From Rhizobiaceae bacterium (GTDB lineage: Bacteria; Pseudomonadota; Alphaproteobacteria; Rhizobiales; Rhizobiaceae): a stretch of 64,000 bases of DNA. How positions within the stretch are numbered: position 1 is the first letter of the stretch; each line of letters starts with the position of its first letter. The stretch lies in the NCBI GenBank assembly GCA_019635755.1, contig JAHBYW010000002.1, positions 248,001 to 312,000 on the forward strand. Reading direction: 5' to 3'. Shown here one piece after another: positions 8,084 through 16,170 of this stretch. The notes below the pieces were generated by a model, which did no database searches, was not told the origin of the DNA, and saw only the letters and a program-made list of their open reading frames with translations. A program made the position numbers and the translations under genes.

Positions 8084-8786
8084 GAAGCGCGGACGATCTC
8101 CTCTCCCCAACGGGGAAAGGGTGGACGCGAGGCGGTCGGGTGAGGTTGCCTCCGACCCGACAAAGCGAGCCGACGAGGCGACATCACGTGCGCGTCGGCT
8201 CCGCGCAAACGACACCGAGCCGGAGTATCGTTTCTGGGGAGAACTGCGGGGTCGCCGTTTGAATGGATACAAATTTGTACGGCAGGTTCCGCTCGGTCCC
8301 TATGTCGTGGACTTCCTGTGCCGGGAGAGGCTTCTTGTCGTCGAACTGGACGGCAGTCAGCACGCGGGCTCGATCGGCGATGCCCGTCGCGATCTCTGGC
8401 TGAACGGGCAGGGATACTCCGTTCTCCGTTTCTGGAATGACGAGGTGCTTAAGGAACGCCGTGCGGTGCTCGAGACAGTCCTCGCCGTTCTCGACGGCCG
8501 CGTGCATGCCCCCTCACCCGGCCTTCGCTTCGCTCCGGCCACCCTCTCCCCGCTGGGGAGAGGAGGCCGCCAATCGCGGGTTGCCGCTGGATTGGCAAAG
8601 GCTAAAACACTTCACTTCGATGTGAAAAACGGGGTGAAGGTCCCTCCTCTCCCCAACGGGGAGAGGGTGGCCGGAGCGAAGCGAAGGCCGGGTGAGGGGG
8701 CGTCGTCAAAGACAGGTCGTCAGCGCAAGGTCAATCCTGGCCCGACCTCTCCGCAAGCGGCAACCGCGACAGGCGAGCGTCCATGA
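8076..8786 (+). CDS. DUF559 (very-short-patch-repair endonuclease-like) protein embedded in palindromic repeats
   Basis: The core, residues about 40-150, is a DUF559 domain related to PD-(D/E)XK/Vsr-type nucleases: EYRFWGELRGRRLNGYKF, then YVVDFLCRERLLVVELDGSQH with the putative catalytic Asp and Glu, then DLWLNGQGYSVLRFWNDEV. The outer segments are translations of repeat units (SPLPNGERV at the start; PSPGLRFAPATLSPLGRG and PPLPNGERVAGAKRRPGEG near the end). The frame overlaps the ATPase stop by 8 nt and ends in an ATGA overlap with the permease, so it is translationally linked at both ends. Nuclease activity is not proven for most DUF559 proteins. It looks like a cassette inserted into an importer operon. 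Confidence 0.78.
   Translation: MIEKRGRSPLPNGERVDARRSGEVASDPTKRADEATSRARRLRANDTEPEYRFWGELRGRRLNGYKFVRQVPLGPYVVDFLCRERLLVVELDGSQHAGSIGDARRDLWLNGQGYSVLRFWNDEVLKERRAVLETVLAVLDGRVHAPSPGLRFAPATLSPLGRGGRQSRVAAGLAKAKTLHFDVKNGVKVPPLPNGERVAGAKRRPGEGASSKTGRQRKVNPGPTSPQAATATGERP
8097..8145 (+). repeat. palindromic repeat unit, left of DUF559, forward
   Basis: The unit starts with CTCTCCCCAACGGGGAAAGG and ends at GGGTGAGG. It is the forward partner of the inverted copy at 8509-8566; the two bracket the DUF559 core like terminal inverted repeats. Confidence 0.8.
8509..8566 (-). repeat. palindromic repeat unit, right of DUF559, inverted
   Basis: Runs from CCCCCTCACCCGG to CCCCGCTGGGGAGAGGAGG, the reverse complement of the unit at 8097-8145 and 8643-8700. 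It contains a short GGCC...GGCC inner palindrome built on CTTCGCTTCG. Confidence 0.85.
8643..8700 (+). repeat. palindromic repeat unit, forward, before the permease gene
   Basis: A nearly perfect reverse complement of the copy at 8509-8566, 76 bp away. In mRNA the two could pair into a long stem directly upstream of the permease, which may affect relative expression of ATPase and permeases. Confidence 0.85.
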
Positions 8787-9724
8787 CCGCCTTCCGCGAA
8801 AAGATCTGGCCGGTCGTGTCCATCCTGCTCGGGCTGGTGGTGGTGTGGTATGTCGGCGCGGTGCTGATGAACGCGCCGGTGCAGGCCGACATGAACCGCC
8901 GCGCCGACCTGTCGCCCGGCTGGGTCGAGTTCATCGGCCAGACGCTGTCGCAGCCGAAGCCGGTGGTGCCGGCGCCGCACCAGGTGGCGCAGAACGTCTT
9001 CGAGAACACGTTCCTCAGGAACATCACCAGCAACCGCAGTCTGGTCTATCACTCGTGGGTGACGCTTTCCTCGACGGTGCTGGGCTTCGCCTTCGGCACG
9101 GCGCTCGGCATCCTGATCGCGGTCGGCATCGTGCACCTGACCGCACTCGACCGCAGCCTGATGCCGTGGATCATCACCTCGCAGACGATCCCCATCCTCG
9201 CGATCGCGCCGATGATCATCGTGGTGCTGGCCGCCGTCGGTATCACCGGGCTGATCCCCAAGGCGCTGATCTCGACATACCTGTCGTTCTTCCCGGTGGC
9301 GGTCGGCATGGTGAAGGGGCTGCGCTCGCCCGAGACGATGCACCTCGACCTGATGCACACCTACAGCGCCAGCCGCAGCCAGACGTTCTGGAAGCTGCGC
9401 GTGCCGGCCTCGGTGCCGTTCCTGTTCGCGTCGATGAAGGTCGCCATCGCGGCCAGCCTGGTCGGAGCCATCGTCGGCGAGCTGCCGACGGGCGCGGTGG
9501 CCGGCATCGGGTCAAAACTGCTCGCCGGCGCCTATTACAGCCAGTCGGTCGACATGTGGGCGGCGCTGGTCGCCGGCTCGGTGGTCGCCGCGCTGCTGGT
9601 CAGCGTCGTCGGCTTCGCCGGGAACATCGTGGAGCGGGCGATGGCGGGCGAGGACGTGATGCCGCTGTTGAAGCGGCTGGCGGCGAAGATCGCGCGCCGC
9701 GCCGTCGGGATGGCCACGCCATGA
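8783..9724 (+). CDS. ABC importer permease 1
   Basis: A 313-residue binding-protein-dependent transport permease (BPD_transp_1 type) with about six membrane segments. The EAA-like cytoplasmic loop, which contacts the ATPase, is visible as HTYSASRSQTFWKLRVPASVPFLF. The ATG overlaps the DUF559 stop (ATGA), and the stop overlaps the start of the second permease (ATGA), so translation is coupled across this part of the operon. An N-terminal extracytoplasmic segment of about 80 residues follows the first membrane helix. The substrate is not deducible; context points to a pyrimidine-type compound. Confidence 0.92.
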   Translation: MTAFREKIWPVVSILLGLVVVWYVGAVLMNAPVQADMNRRADLSPGWVEFIGQTLSQPKPVVPAPHQVAQNVFENTFLRNITSNRSLVYHSWVTLSSTVLGFAFGTALGILIAVGIVHLTALDRSLMPWIITSQTIPILAIAPMIIVVLAAVGITGLIPKALISTYLSFFPVAVGMVKGLRSPETMHLDLMHTYSASRSQTFWKLRVPASVPFLFASMKVAIAASLVGAIVGELPTGAVAGIGSKLLAGAYYSQSVDMWAALVAGSVVAALLVSVVGFAGNIVERAMAGEDVMPLLKRLAAKIARRAVGMATP

Positions 9725-10884
9725 GCCCGGCGATGCGCCCGCGGTTCACCTGGCAGGCGGTGGCGGCCGCGGTCCTGCTGGTCGTGGCCTTCTGGCACCC
9801 TGCCATGACCCTGCCGGAGGCGGCCCAGCTGGCCGACCCGACGATCACGATGGACTATCCCTATATCGGCAGCCTCGGGATCATCCGCTGGCTGCTGATC
9901 CTCGGCATCCTGGTGTCGCTGGTGCGCATGCCGGCGCCGGTCGAGGCGGCGGTGCTGCTCGTCGCGGCGCACGGGGCTGCTTGGCTGCTGATCTCGGGCA
10001 TCGCCGGCTTCGAGGGCACGGCGCTGACGCCGTTCTTCCTCTATCTCGCGGCCGCCTGGCTGCTGGCATGGCGGCTGGTGACGGTGCTGTCCGGCATCCG
10101 GCCGCCATCGCGAGTGGTGTCGGTTCTGCTCAAACTGGTCATCCCGGCGATCTTCGGCGCCTGGATCCTGATCATCTGGGAGGCAGTGACGCGCGGCGCC
10201 GGCGTTCCGTTCATCCTGCTGCCGCCGCCGAGCGCCATCGGCGTGCGTTTCGCCTCGTCGCTGCCGGTTCTCGCGGCGGATGTCCGCCAGACGATCTTCA
10301 AGGCGGTACTTGCCGGCTATGTCATGGGCTGCGCGGCGGGCTTCGCCACGGCCATCCTGGCCGACCGGTTCCTGTTCCTGCGGCGGGGGCTGATCCCGAT
10401 CGGCAACATGGTCTCGGCGCTCCCCATCATCGGCGTCGCGCCGATCATGGTCATGTGGTTCGGCTTCGACTGGCCGTCGAAGGCCGCCGTAGTCGTCATC
10501 ATGACGTTCTTCCCGATGCTGGTGAACACGGTGGCCGGGCTGGCGGCCGCCGGCCACATGGAGCGCGACCTGATGCGCACCTATGCGTCGAGCTACTGGC
10601 AGACGCTGTTCAAGCTGCGGCTGCCGGCGGCGGCGCCGTTCATCTTCAACGCATTGAAGATCAACTCCACGCTGGCGCTGATCGGCGCCATCGTGGCGGA
10701 GTTCTTCGGGACGCCCGTGGTCGGCATGGGCTTCCGCATCTCCACCGAAGTCGGGCGTATGAACATCGACATGGTGTGGGCCGAAATCGCGGTTGCAGCC
10801 GTCGCAGGTTCGGTCTTCTATGGAGGAATCGCGCTCATCGAGCGGGCAGTCACGTTCTGGCATCCGTCTATCCGCGGTGGATAG
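9721..10884 (+). CDS. ABC importer permease 2
   Basis: A 387-residue permease starting at the ATG at 9721, overlapping the previous stop. The N-terminal ~125 residues add three to four hydrophobic segments not usual in this family. The C-terminal ~250 residues are a standard BPD_transp_1 domain with the EAA loop RTYASSYWQTLFKLRLPAAAP. Preceding LPPPSAIGVRF is typical for NitT/TauT and thiamine-precursor permeases. It probably forms a heterodimeric channel with permease 1. The stop at 10884 is followed after 26 nt by the binding-protein gene. Confidence 0.92.
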   Translation: MSPAMRPRFTWQAVAAAVLLVVAFWHPAMTLPEAAQLADPTITMDYPYIGSLGIIRWLLILGILVSLVRMPAPVEAAVLLVAAHGAAWLLISGIAGFEGTALTPFFLYLAAAWLLAWRLVTVLSGIRPPSRVVSVLLKLVIPAIFGAWILIIWEAVTRGAGVPFILLPPPSAIGVRFASSLPVLAADVRQTIFKAVLAGYVMGCAAGFATAILADRFLFLRRGLIPIGNMVSALPIIGVAPIMVMWFGFDWPSKAAVVVIMTFFPMLVNTVAGLAAAGHMERDLMRTYASSYWQTLFKLRLPAAAPFIFNALKINSTLALIGAIVAEFFGTPVVGMGFRISTEVGRMNIDMVWAEIAVAAVAGSVFYGGIALIERAVTFWHPSIRGG

Positions 10885-10910
10885 GCGAAACTTCAGAGGG
10901 TAGTACGCAA

Positions 10911-11882
10911 ATGAAGAAACTCACCGTATCGCTCATGGCCGGCGCCTTCGCGCTGGCCGCGGCGCCGGCCTTCGCCGCCGACGCCGTCACGCTCCAGCTC
11001 AAATGGGTCACGCAGGCGCAGTTCGCCGGCTACTACGTGGCCAAGGACAAGGGCTTCTACACCGAAGAGAACCTCGACGTGACGATCAAGCCGGGCGGCC
11101 CGGACATCGCGCCCGAGCAGGTCATCGCCGGCGGCGGCGCCGACGTGATCGTCGACTGGATGGGCGGCGCGCTGGCCGCTCGCGACAAGGGCGTGCCGCT
11201 GATCAACATCGCCCAGCCGTTCAAGAAGGCCGGCATGGAACTGGTCTGCCCGGCCGACGGGCCGGTGAAAACGGAAGCCGACTTCAAGGGCAAGACGCTG
11301 GGCGTCTGGTTCTTCGGCAACGAGTATCCGTTCTATGCCTGGATGAACAAGATCGGCCTGTCGACCGACGGCGGACCCGACGGCGTCACCGTGCTGAAGC
11401 AGTCCTTCGACGTGCAGCCGCTGATCCAGAAGCAGGCGGACTGCATCTCGGTCATGACCTACAACGAGTACTGGCAGCTGATCGACGCCGGCTACAAGGC
11501 CGAAGACCTGATCGTCTTCAACTACACGGCGATGGGCAACGACCTCCTCGAGGACGGCCTCTACGTGCTGGAGGATAAGCTGGCCGACGCAGCCTTCAAG
11601 GACAAGATGGTCCGCTTCGTGCGCGCCTCGATGAAGGGGTGGAAATACGCCACCGAGAACCCGGACGAGGCGGCCGACATCGTCGTCGAGAACGGCGGGC
11701 AGGACGAGAACCACCAGAAGCGCATGATGGGCGAGGTCGCCAAGCTCGTCGACAACGCCGACGGCAAGCTGATCGCCGCCGCCTACGACCGCACCGCGCA
11801 GGCGCTGCTCGACCAGAAGATCATCTCCAAGCCGGCCGAGGGCGGGTATACGACCGCCATCACCGACGAGGCGATCAAGTAG
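10911..11882 (+). CDS. ABC importer periplasmic binding protein (NMT1/THI5-like)
   Basis: A 323-residue secreted solute-binding protein. The signal peptide is MKKLTVSLMAGAFALAAAPAFA with cleavage after the last alanine. The mature start VTLQLKWVTQAQFAGYYVAK is characteristic of the NMT1/THI5 group that binds pyrimidine precursors of thiamine, riboflavin-like ligands or similar rings. AGAGGG precedes the ATG at 10911. It is the last gene of the importer operon and is followed by a strong terminator. A pyrimidine ligand is the simplest reading given hydA, rutR and the amidohydrolase, but the family covers other heterocycles. Confidence 0.93.
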   Translation: MKKLTVSLMAGAFALAAAPAFAADAVTLQLKWVTQAQFAGYYVAKDKGFYTEENLDVTIKPGGPDIAPEQVIAGGGADVIVDWMGGALAARDKGVPLINIAQPFKKAGMELVCPADGPVKTEADFKGKTLGVWFFGNEYPFYAWMNKIGLSTDGGPDGVTVLKQSFDVQPLIQKQADCISVMTYNEYWQLIDAGYKAEDLIVFNYTAMGNDLLEDGLYVLEDKLADAAFKDKMVRFVRASMKGWKYATENPDEAADIVVENGGQDENHQKRMMGEVAKLVDNADGKLIAAAYDRTAQALLDQKIISKPAEGGYTTAITDEAIK

Positions 11883-11909
11883 TCAGCCGCACCGATAGCG
11901 GACGATGGA

Positions 11910-11938
11910 GGGGCGGGCGACCGCCCCTTCTTCTTTTT
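11910..11938 (+). terminator. rho-independent terminator of the importer operon
   Basis: GGGGCGG-GCGA-CCGCCCC forms a 7-bp GC stem with a GNRA-type loop, followed by TTCTTCTTTTT. It lies 28 nt after the binding-protein stop. Confidence 0.9.
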
Positions 11939-12016
11939 CGGGCCCGCTGCCGGGGTCGGCCGACGTGCCAAGGCACCGGCGGGCATTGCGCTGCAGACCG
12001 TCGCCCCGTGTCCCGC

Positions 12017-12904
12017 TCAGACCGGGACTTCATGCTTAGCTTCGGCGACGATCTCCGCGACGACATGGCGGGCGTTTGCCGCGAGAGGTGGATTGGTGTC
12101 CCAGTAATAGGGCAGCTGGACCAGTGCCTGCGCCAGAGCGCGCGCCCGGCCGCGCGTCCAGGTGGCGTCGTCGACATCGAGGGCCCGGCGGAAGCGGGGG
12201 CGGACCTCAGCCGGCAGCAGGTTCCAGGCAACGCGCAGATCCTCACCAGGATCGCCGAGGCCCGCGCCGGCGAAGTCGATCACGCCGCACAGCCGCCCGT
12301 CGCGGATCAGAAGATTTCCCGGCGACAGGTCACCGTGCACCCAGACGGGCTCGTGCGGCCAGTCCGGGACCTGCAGCGCGGCCTCCCAGACCGCCGCGAC
12401 GGTCCGCATATCCATGCGGTCCTGCAATGCCGCGATGTCGCGGCGAACCTGCGCGTCGCGCGAGCGCAGCGCCGGCTTGCGCGGGGCATCGGCGCCCGGC
12501 ACGCGCCACAGCGCGCGGAGCAGCCCGGCAAGATCGCTCGTCAAGTCGTCCGGCGCGTCAAGCCGGCCGACGGCGGGATTTTCGCCCGGCAGCCAGTCAT
12601 AGACTGCCCAGGGCCACGGATAGGATTCGCCCGGCTTGCCGGCACCGAGCGGCGTGGAGATCGCAACGGGCAGCAGCGGCGCGAGGTATGGGAGCCAGCG
12701 CTGCTCGTGCGCGATGTTGGCCACGGCGCGCGGGATGCGCGGCATCCGCACCAGCTTGTCCTGCCCGAGGCGGAAGATCGCGTTGTCGGTTCCTGACGAG
12801 GCGACGCGCCGGAGCGGTAGGTGCGCCCAGTCCGGAAACTGCATGGCGACGAGCCGCGCGACGCGGTCGACCGGGATGTCGATCTCGTCGGCGTGCATCC
12901 TCAT
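12017..12904 (-). CDS. APH-fold phosphotransferase (aminoglycoside phosphotransferase family)
   Basis: A 295-residue kinase-like protein. The catalytic Brenner motif is VWVHGDLSPGNLLI and the magnesium-binding segment is GVIDFAGAGLGDPGEDL; an N-terminal TDNAIFRLGQDKLVRMPR fits the nucleotide-binding lobe. Chromosomal members of this large family phosphorylate many small alcohols, and antibiotic resistance cannot be concluded. It lies 13 nt after the TPP-enzyme gene on the same strand and is probably co-transcribed with it. Confidence 0.88.
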   Translation of the reverse strand: MRMHADEIDIPVDRVARLVAMQFPDWAHLPLRRVASSGTDNAIFRLGQDKLVRMPRIPRAVANIAHEQRWLPYLAPLLPVAISTPLGAGKPGESYPWPWAVYDWLPGENPAVGRLDAPDDLTSDLAGLLRALWRVPGADAPRKPALRSRDAQVRRDIAALQDRMDMRTVAAVWEAALQVPDWPHEPVWVHGDLSPGNLLIRDGRLCGVIDFAGAGLGDPGEDLRVAWNLLPAEVRPRFRRALDVDDATWTRGRARALAQALVQLPYYWDTNPPLAANARHVVAEIVAEAKHEVPV

Positions 12905-12917
12905 CGCGGATGCCGGC

Positions 12918-14567
12918 CTACCGCCCCTCGCGAATCTGCGTCAGCGTCTTCGTCGGCGTGATCGCCTCGGGGTCGAGCTTGACGTCGATGATCGCCGGCA
13001 TGCCGCTGGCGCGCGCGCGCTCGAAGGCCGGCGCGAATTCGGCGGTGGTTTCCACGGTCTCGCCGTGCCCGCCATAGGCGCGCGCCAGCGCCGCGAAATC
13101 CGGATTGACCAGCGTGGTGCCCGAAACGCGGCCGGGATAGTCGCGCTCCTGGTGCATCCGGATCGTCCCGTAGGTGCCGTTGTTGAGGATGACGGTGATG
13201 ATCGGCAGGCGATGCTGGACAGCGGTGGCGAACTCCTGGCCGTGCATCATGAAGTCCCCGTCGCCGGCCCAGACGATCACCTCCCGCTCCGGGAAAAGAT
13301 GCTTGGCGGCGACGCCGGCCGGCAGGCCGTAGCCCATGGAGCCCGAGGTCGGGGCGGCTTGCGTGTTGAACTTCCGGTAGCGGTGGAAGCGATGCATCCA
13401 GGTGGCGAAATTGCCCGCGCCGTTGGCGATGATGGTGTCCTCGGGCAGCACGGTCTCCAGCCAGGCCATGATCGGCCCCATATGGACGGCACCGGGGCCG
13501 GATACGGGCGGCGTCGACCATGCGAGATAGGATTGGTGCAATTCCTCGGTCCGGTTCGCCCATGACGGCGTGCGCTTGGGCGCGGTGCGGGCGAGCAGAT
13601 GGGCGAAGGACGCTGGCGTGGCGTTGATCGCGACCGTCGGGCGGTAGACGCGGCCGAGTTCATGCGGGTCGGGATAGACGTGGACGAGCTTCTGGTCGGG
13701 ATAGGGGCTCTTCAGCAACGTGTAGTCGGCGGACGGCATCTCGCCGAAGCGGCAGCCCACCAGCAGGATGAGGTCCGACTCCTTGATGTAGGCGGAGAGT
13801 TTCGGGTTGGCGCCGATGCCGATGTCGCCGGCATAGGAGGTGTGAAGCTGGTCGCAGAGCGCCTGTCGTCGGAAGGAGCAGCCGGCCGGCAGCGACCAAG
13901 CCTCCAGGGCGCGGCACATCGCGCGGACGGCATCCTGGTTCCAGCGCGTGCCGCCGAGGATGACGAAGGGCCGCTCGGCTTTCTCCAGCAGTGCCTCGAC
14001 CGCAGCCATCTCCTCCTCGCCGGGCCGTGTCTCGACGGGCGTGTAGGGCAAGGCAGCAGGTGCTTCGACTTCGTCGGTCAGCATGTCTTCGGGCAGCGAC
14101 ACGACCACCGGTCCGGGGCGTCCGGAGGTGGCGACTGCGAAGGCGCGGGTGACGAGTTCGGGGATGCGCGCGGCGTCGTCGATCTCGACCACCCATTTGG
14201 CGATCGAGCCATAGAAGGCCTTGTAGTCGACTTCCTGGAAGGCCTCGCGCTCCTTGATGCGACGCGCGATCTGGCCGACGAACAGGATCATCGGGTTGGA
14301 ATCCTGCCGCGCGATGTGGAGGCCGGCGGACGCATTGGTGGCGCCGGGGCCGCGCGTCACGAAGCATATGCCGGGCTGGCCCGTCAGACGGCCGTGACAA
14401 TCCGCCATCATTGCCGCGCCGCCTTCCTGGCGGCACACCACGTTCTGGATCTTCGAATCGTAGAGCGCGTCGAGGACGGCGAGGTAGCTTTCGCCGGGCA
14501 CTGAGTAGATGCGGTCGACGCCGTTGGCCTCGAGCGCCTCGACGATGAGCTGGCCGCCGGTTTTCAT
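12918..14567 (-). CDS. thiamine-diphosphate-dependent enzyme, acetolactate-synthase-like
   Basis: A 549-residue three-domain ThDP enzyme. The N-terminal Pyr domain has the activating glutamate in CRQEGGAAMMADCHGR, the central domain is of the usual type, and the C-terminal PP domain has the cofactor motif GDGDFMMHGQEFA ending in ILNN. Length and order fit acetolactate synthase/benzoylformate-decarboxylase relatives. A biosynthetic role is unlikely because no small regulatory subunit is adjacent. A CaiB-type CoA transferase lies upstream on the same strand, separated by an inverted repeat pair, which hints at a 2-oxo acid or acyl-CoA catabolic step. Substrate unknown. Confidence 0.87.
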   Translation of the reverse strand: MKTGGQLIVEALEANGVDRIYSVPGESYLAVLDALYDSKIQNVVCRQEGGAAMMADCHGRLTGQPGICFVTRGPGATNASAGLHIARQDSNPMILFVGQIARRIKEREAFQEVDYKAFYGSIAKWVVEIDDAARIPELVTRAFAVATSGRPGPVVVSLPEDMLTDEVEAPAALPYTPVETRPGEEEMAAVEALLEKAERPFVILGGTRWNQDAVRAMCRALEAWSLPAGCSFRRQALCDQLHTSYAGDIGIGANPKLSAYIKESDLILLVGCRFGEMPSADYTLLKSPYPDQKLVHVYPDPHELGRVYRPTVAINATPASFAHLLARTAPKRTPSWANRTEELHQSYLAWSTPPVSGPGAVHMGPIMAWLETVLPEDTIIANGAGNFATWMHRFHRYRKFNTQAAPTSGSMGYGLPAGVAAKHLFPEREVIVWAGDGDFMMHGQEFATAVQHRLPIITVILNNGTYGTIRMHQERDYPGRVSGTTLVNPDFAALARAYGGHGETVETTAEFAPAFERARASGMPAIIDVKLDPEAITPTKTLTQIREGR

Positions 14568-14589
14568 CGCTGATCTCCTGGATAGCTGA

Positions 14590-14769
14590 CCCCCTCACTC
14601 CGCTTACGGCGGCTTCGCCGCCTGGCTCGGCCACCCTCTCCCCGCCGGGGAGAGGAAGTTTGCCAGGCCGCTCCAAGGCACAATACCGGCGATTGGCTGC
14701 GGCAGGCCCCGGATCTCCTCTCCCCGGCGGGGAGAGGGTGGCCGAGCGAAGCGGAGGCCGGGTGAGGGG
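14590..14769. repeat. inverted pair of palindromic repeat units
   Basis: Units at 14590-14655 (inverted) and 14713-14769 (forward) are of the same family as those at 5856 and 8097. Each has CTCCCCGNNGGGGAG at its inner end and CCCCCTCAC/GTGAGGGGG at its outer end. The left unit carries an extra GGCGGC-TTC-GCCGCC hairpin. The pair fills the space between the CoA transferase and TPP-enzyme genes and could form a large stem-loop in their mRNA. Confidence 0.88.
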
Positions 14770-14793
14770 GTGTGTGAGCAGTGAAGGCGGGGG

Positions 14794-15963
14794 TCATTCC
14801 ATGTCCAGCTCCGCCAATATCTCATCCGTATGCTCTCCCAACCGCGGCGAGGGCCGGTCGTAGACGAGCGGCGTCCCGCTCATGAGCATCGGGGCGCGAA
14901 CGGAGGGAAGCGCGTTGCCGCGGCCGTCGTCGAGATCCATGCGCATGCCCCGCGCGATCGCCTGCGGGTCGGCGAAAGCCTGGCCGATCGTGTTGATCGG
15001 GCTGGCGGGCACGGCCGAAGCCTCCAGTTTCGCCAGCAGATCGTCGCGCCCCCACGCGGCCAGCGCGGCCTCCATCTTCCCCCGCAGCCGCTCCCGGTTC
15101 TTCACGCGCGCCGGGTTGGTGGCGAAGTCGGGATCGTCGGCAAGTGCGTCGAGGCCGACGACGCTGCAGAACTTGCGGAACTGGCCGTCATTGCCGACGG
15201 CGAGGATGATGTGCCCGTCCTTCACCGGCAGCACCTCGTAGGGCGCAATGTTCATGTGGGCGTTGCCCATCTGCACGGGCGAGACGCCGGAGACGAGGTA
15301 GTTGAGGTTCTGGTTGCCGAGCACCGAGATCTGCGTGTCGAACAGCGCCATGTCGATCCACTGGCCCTCGCCGGTCTTCTCGGCGTGGCGCAGTGCCGCC
15401 TGGATGGCGATGACCGAATAGAGGCCGGTGAAGATGTCGGAGATGGCGACGCCGGCCTTCTGCGGCTCGCCGCCCGGCGCGCCGGTGATCGACATCATCC
15501 CTGCCATGCCCTGGATGATGAAGTCGTAACCGGCGCGCGGCGCATAGGGGCCGGTCTGGCCGAAGCCGGTGATGGAGCAGTAGACAAGCTTCGGATTGAC
15601 GGCTTTCAGGCTGTCATAGTCGAGGCCGTACTTCTTCAAGCCGCCGAGCTTGAAGTTCTCGATCAGCACGTCGGCGCCGGCCGCCAGCCTGCGTACGATC
15701 TCCGCGCCGGCGGGCGTCGAGAAGTCGACGGCGATGGAGCGCTTGCCGCGATTGGTCGAATGGTAATAGGCGGCCGACAGGTTCTCGCCGTCGTGCGAGG
15801 TGACGAAGGGCGGCCCCCATTTGCGGGTGTCGTCGCCGCCGTCGGGGTTCTCCACCTTGATGACGTCGGCGCCGAGGTCGGCCAGCAGCTGCCCGGCCCA
15901 GGGGCCGGCCAGGATGCGCGCCAGTTCGATCACGCGAACGCCGTGGAGGGGAGGGGGGGCCAT
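14794..15963 (-). CDS. CaiB/BaiF family III CoA transferase
   Basis: A 389-residue family III CoA transferase of normal length. Typical segments are VIELARILAGPWAGQLLADL at the start, ADVIKVENPDGGDDTR, SITGFGQTGPYAPRAGYD and the region ISDIFTGLYSVIAIQAAL, which follows the catalytic aspartate zone (Asp in WIDMALFDTQ). These enzymes move CoA between carboxylic acids. The specific acids cannot be named. The neighbouring ThDP enzyme on the same strand suggests a pathway for a 2-hydroxy- or 2-oxo-acid. The oxalate pair frc/oxc was considered, but the ThDP protein does not look like oxalyl-CoA decarboxylase. Confidence 0.9.
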   Translation of the reverse strand: MAPPPLHGVRVIELARILAGPWAGQLLADLGADVIKVENPDGGDDTRKWGPPFVTSHDGENLSAAYYHSTNRGKRSIAVDFSTPAGAEIVRRLAAGADVLIENFKLGGLKKYGLDYDSLKAVNPKLVYCSITGFGQTGPYAPRAGYDFIIQGMAGMMSITGAPGGEPQKAGVAISDIFTGLYSVIAIQAALRHAEKTGEGQWIDMALFDTQISVLGNQNLNYLVSGVSPVQMGNAHMNIAPYEVLPVKDGHIILAVGNDGQFRKFCSVVGLDALADDPDFATNPARVKNRERLRGKMEAALAAWGRDDLLAKLEASAVPASPINTIGQAFADPQAIARGMRMDLDDGRGNALPSVRAPMLMSGTPLVYDRPSPRLGEHTDEILAELDME

Positions 15964-16170
15964 GCAGGGCTCCGACAGACGATGGGTTCGTGCCTAGCAA
16001 TGACCGGGCGGCGTGTCACGCGCCGTCGCACTGTCCGACAGGCTCGCTCCGGGAAGGAATGATACCCCCACCCCTGCCCCTCCCCGCAAGGGGGAATCGC
16101 GGCAGCCTGGACGCCCCGTCGGGCTGTCGGTCAGCCGGACGATCCTTTTCTCGCCTGGCAAATCGATCGT

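Noticed and set aside
8076-8786. DUF559 gene considered as a complete insertion sequence
   Set aside because: No DDE or HUH transposase motif and no clear target duplication could be found at its edges; it is reported as a possible cassette only.
12017-12904. Antibiotic-resistance call for the APH-fold kinase
   Set aside because: The fold is shared by many metabolic kinases, and nothing in the context suggests resistance.
5856-14769. Repeated units considered as a CRISPR array
   Set aside because: Units are palindromic, occur in both orientations, are kilobases apart and have no regular spacers or cas genes.
16064-16101. CCCCTCCCCGCAAGGGGG hairpin after the lipase-like gene
   Set aside because: It may be a degenerate repeat of another family, but it is a single short copy with no clear boundaries and no T-run, so it is not listed.
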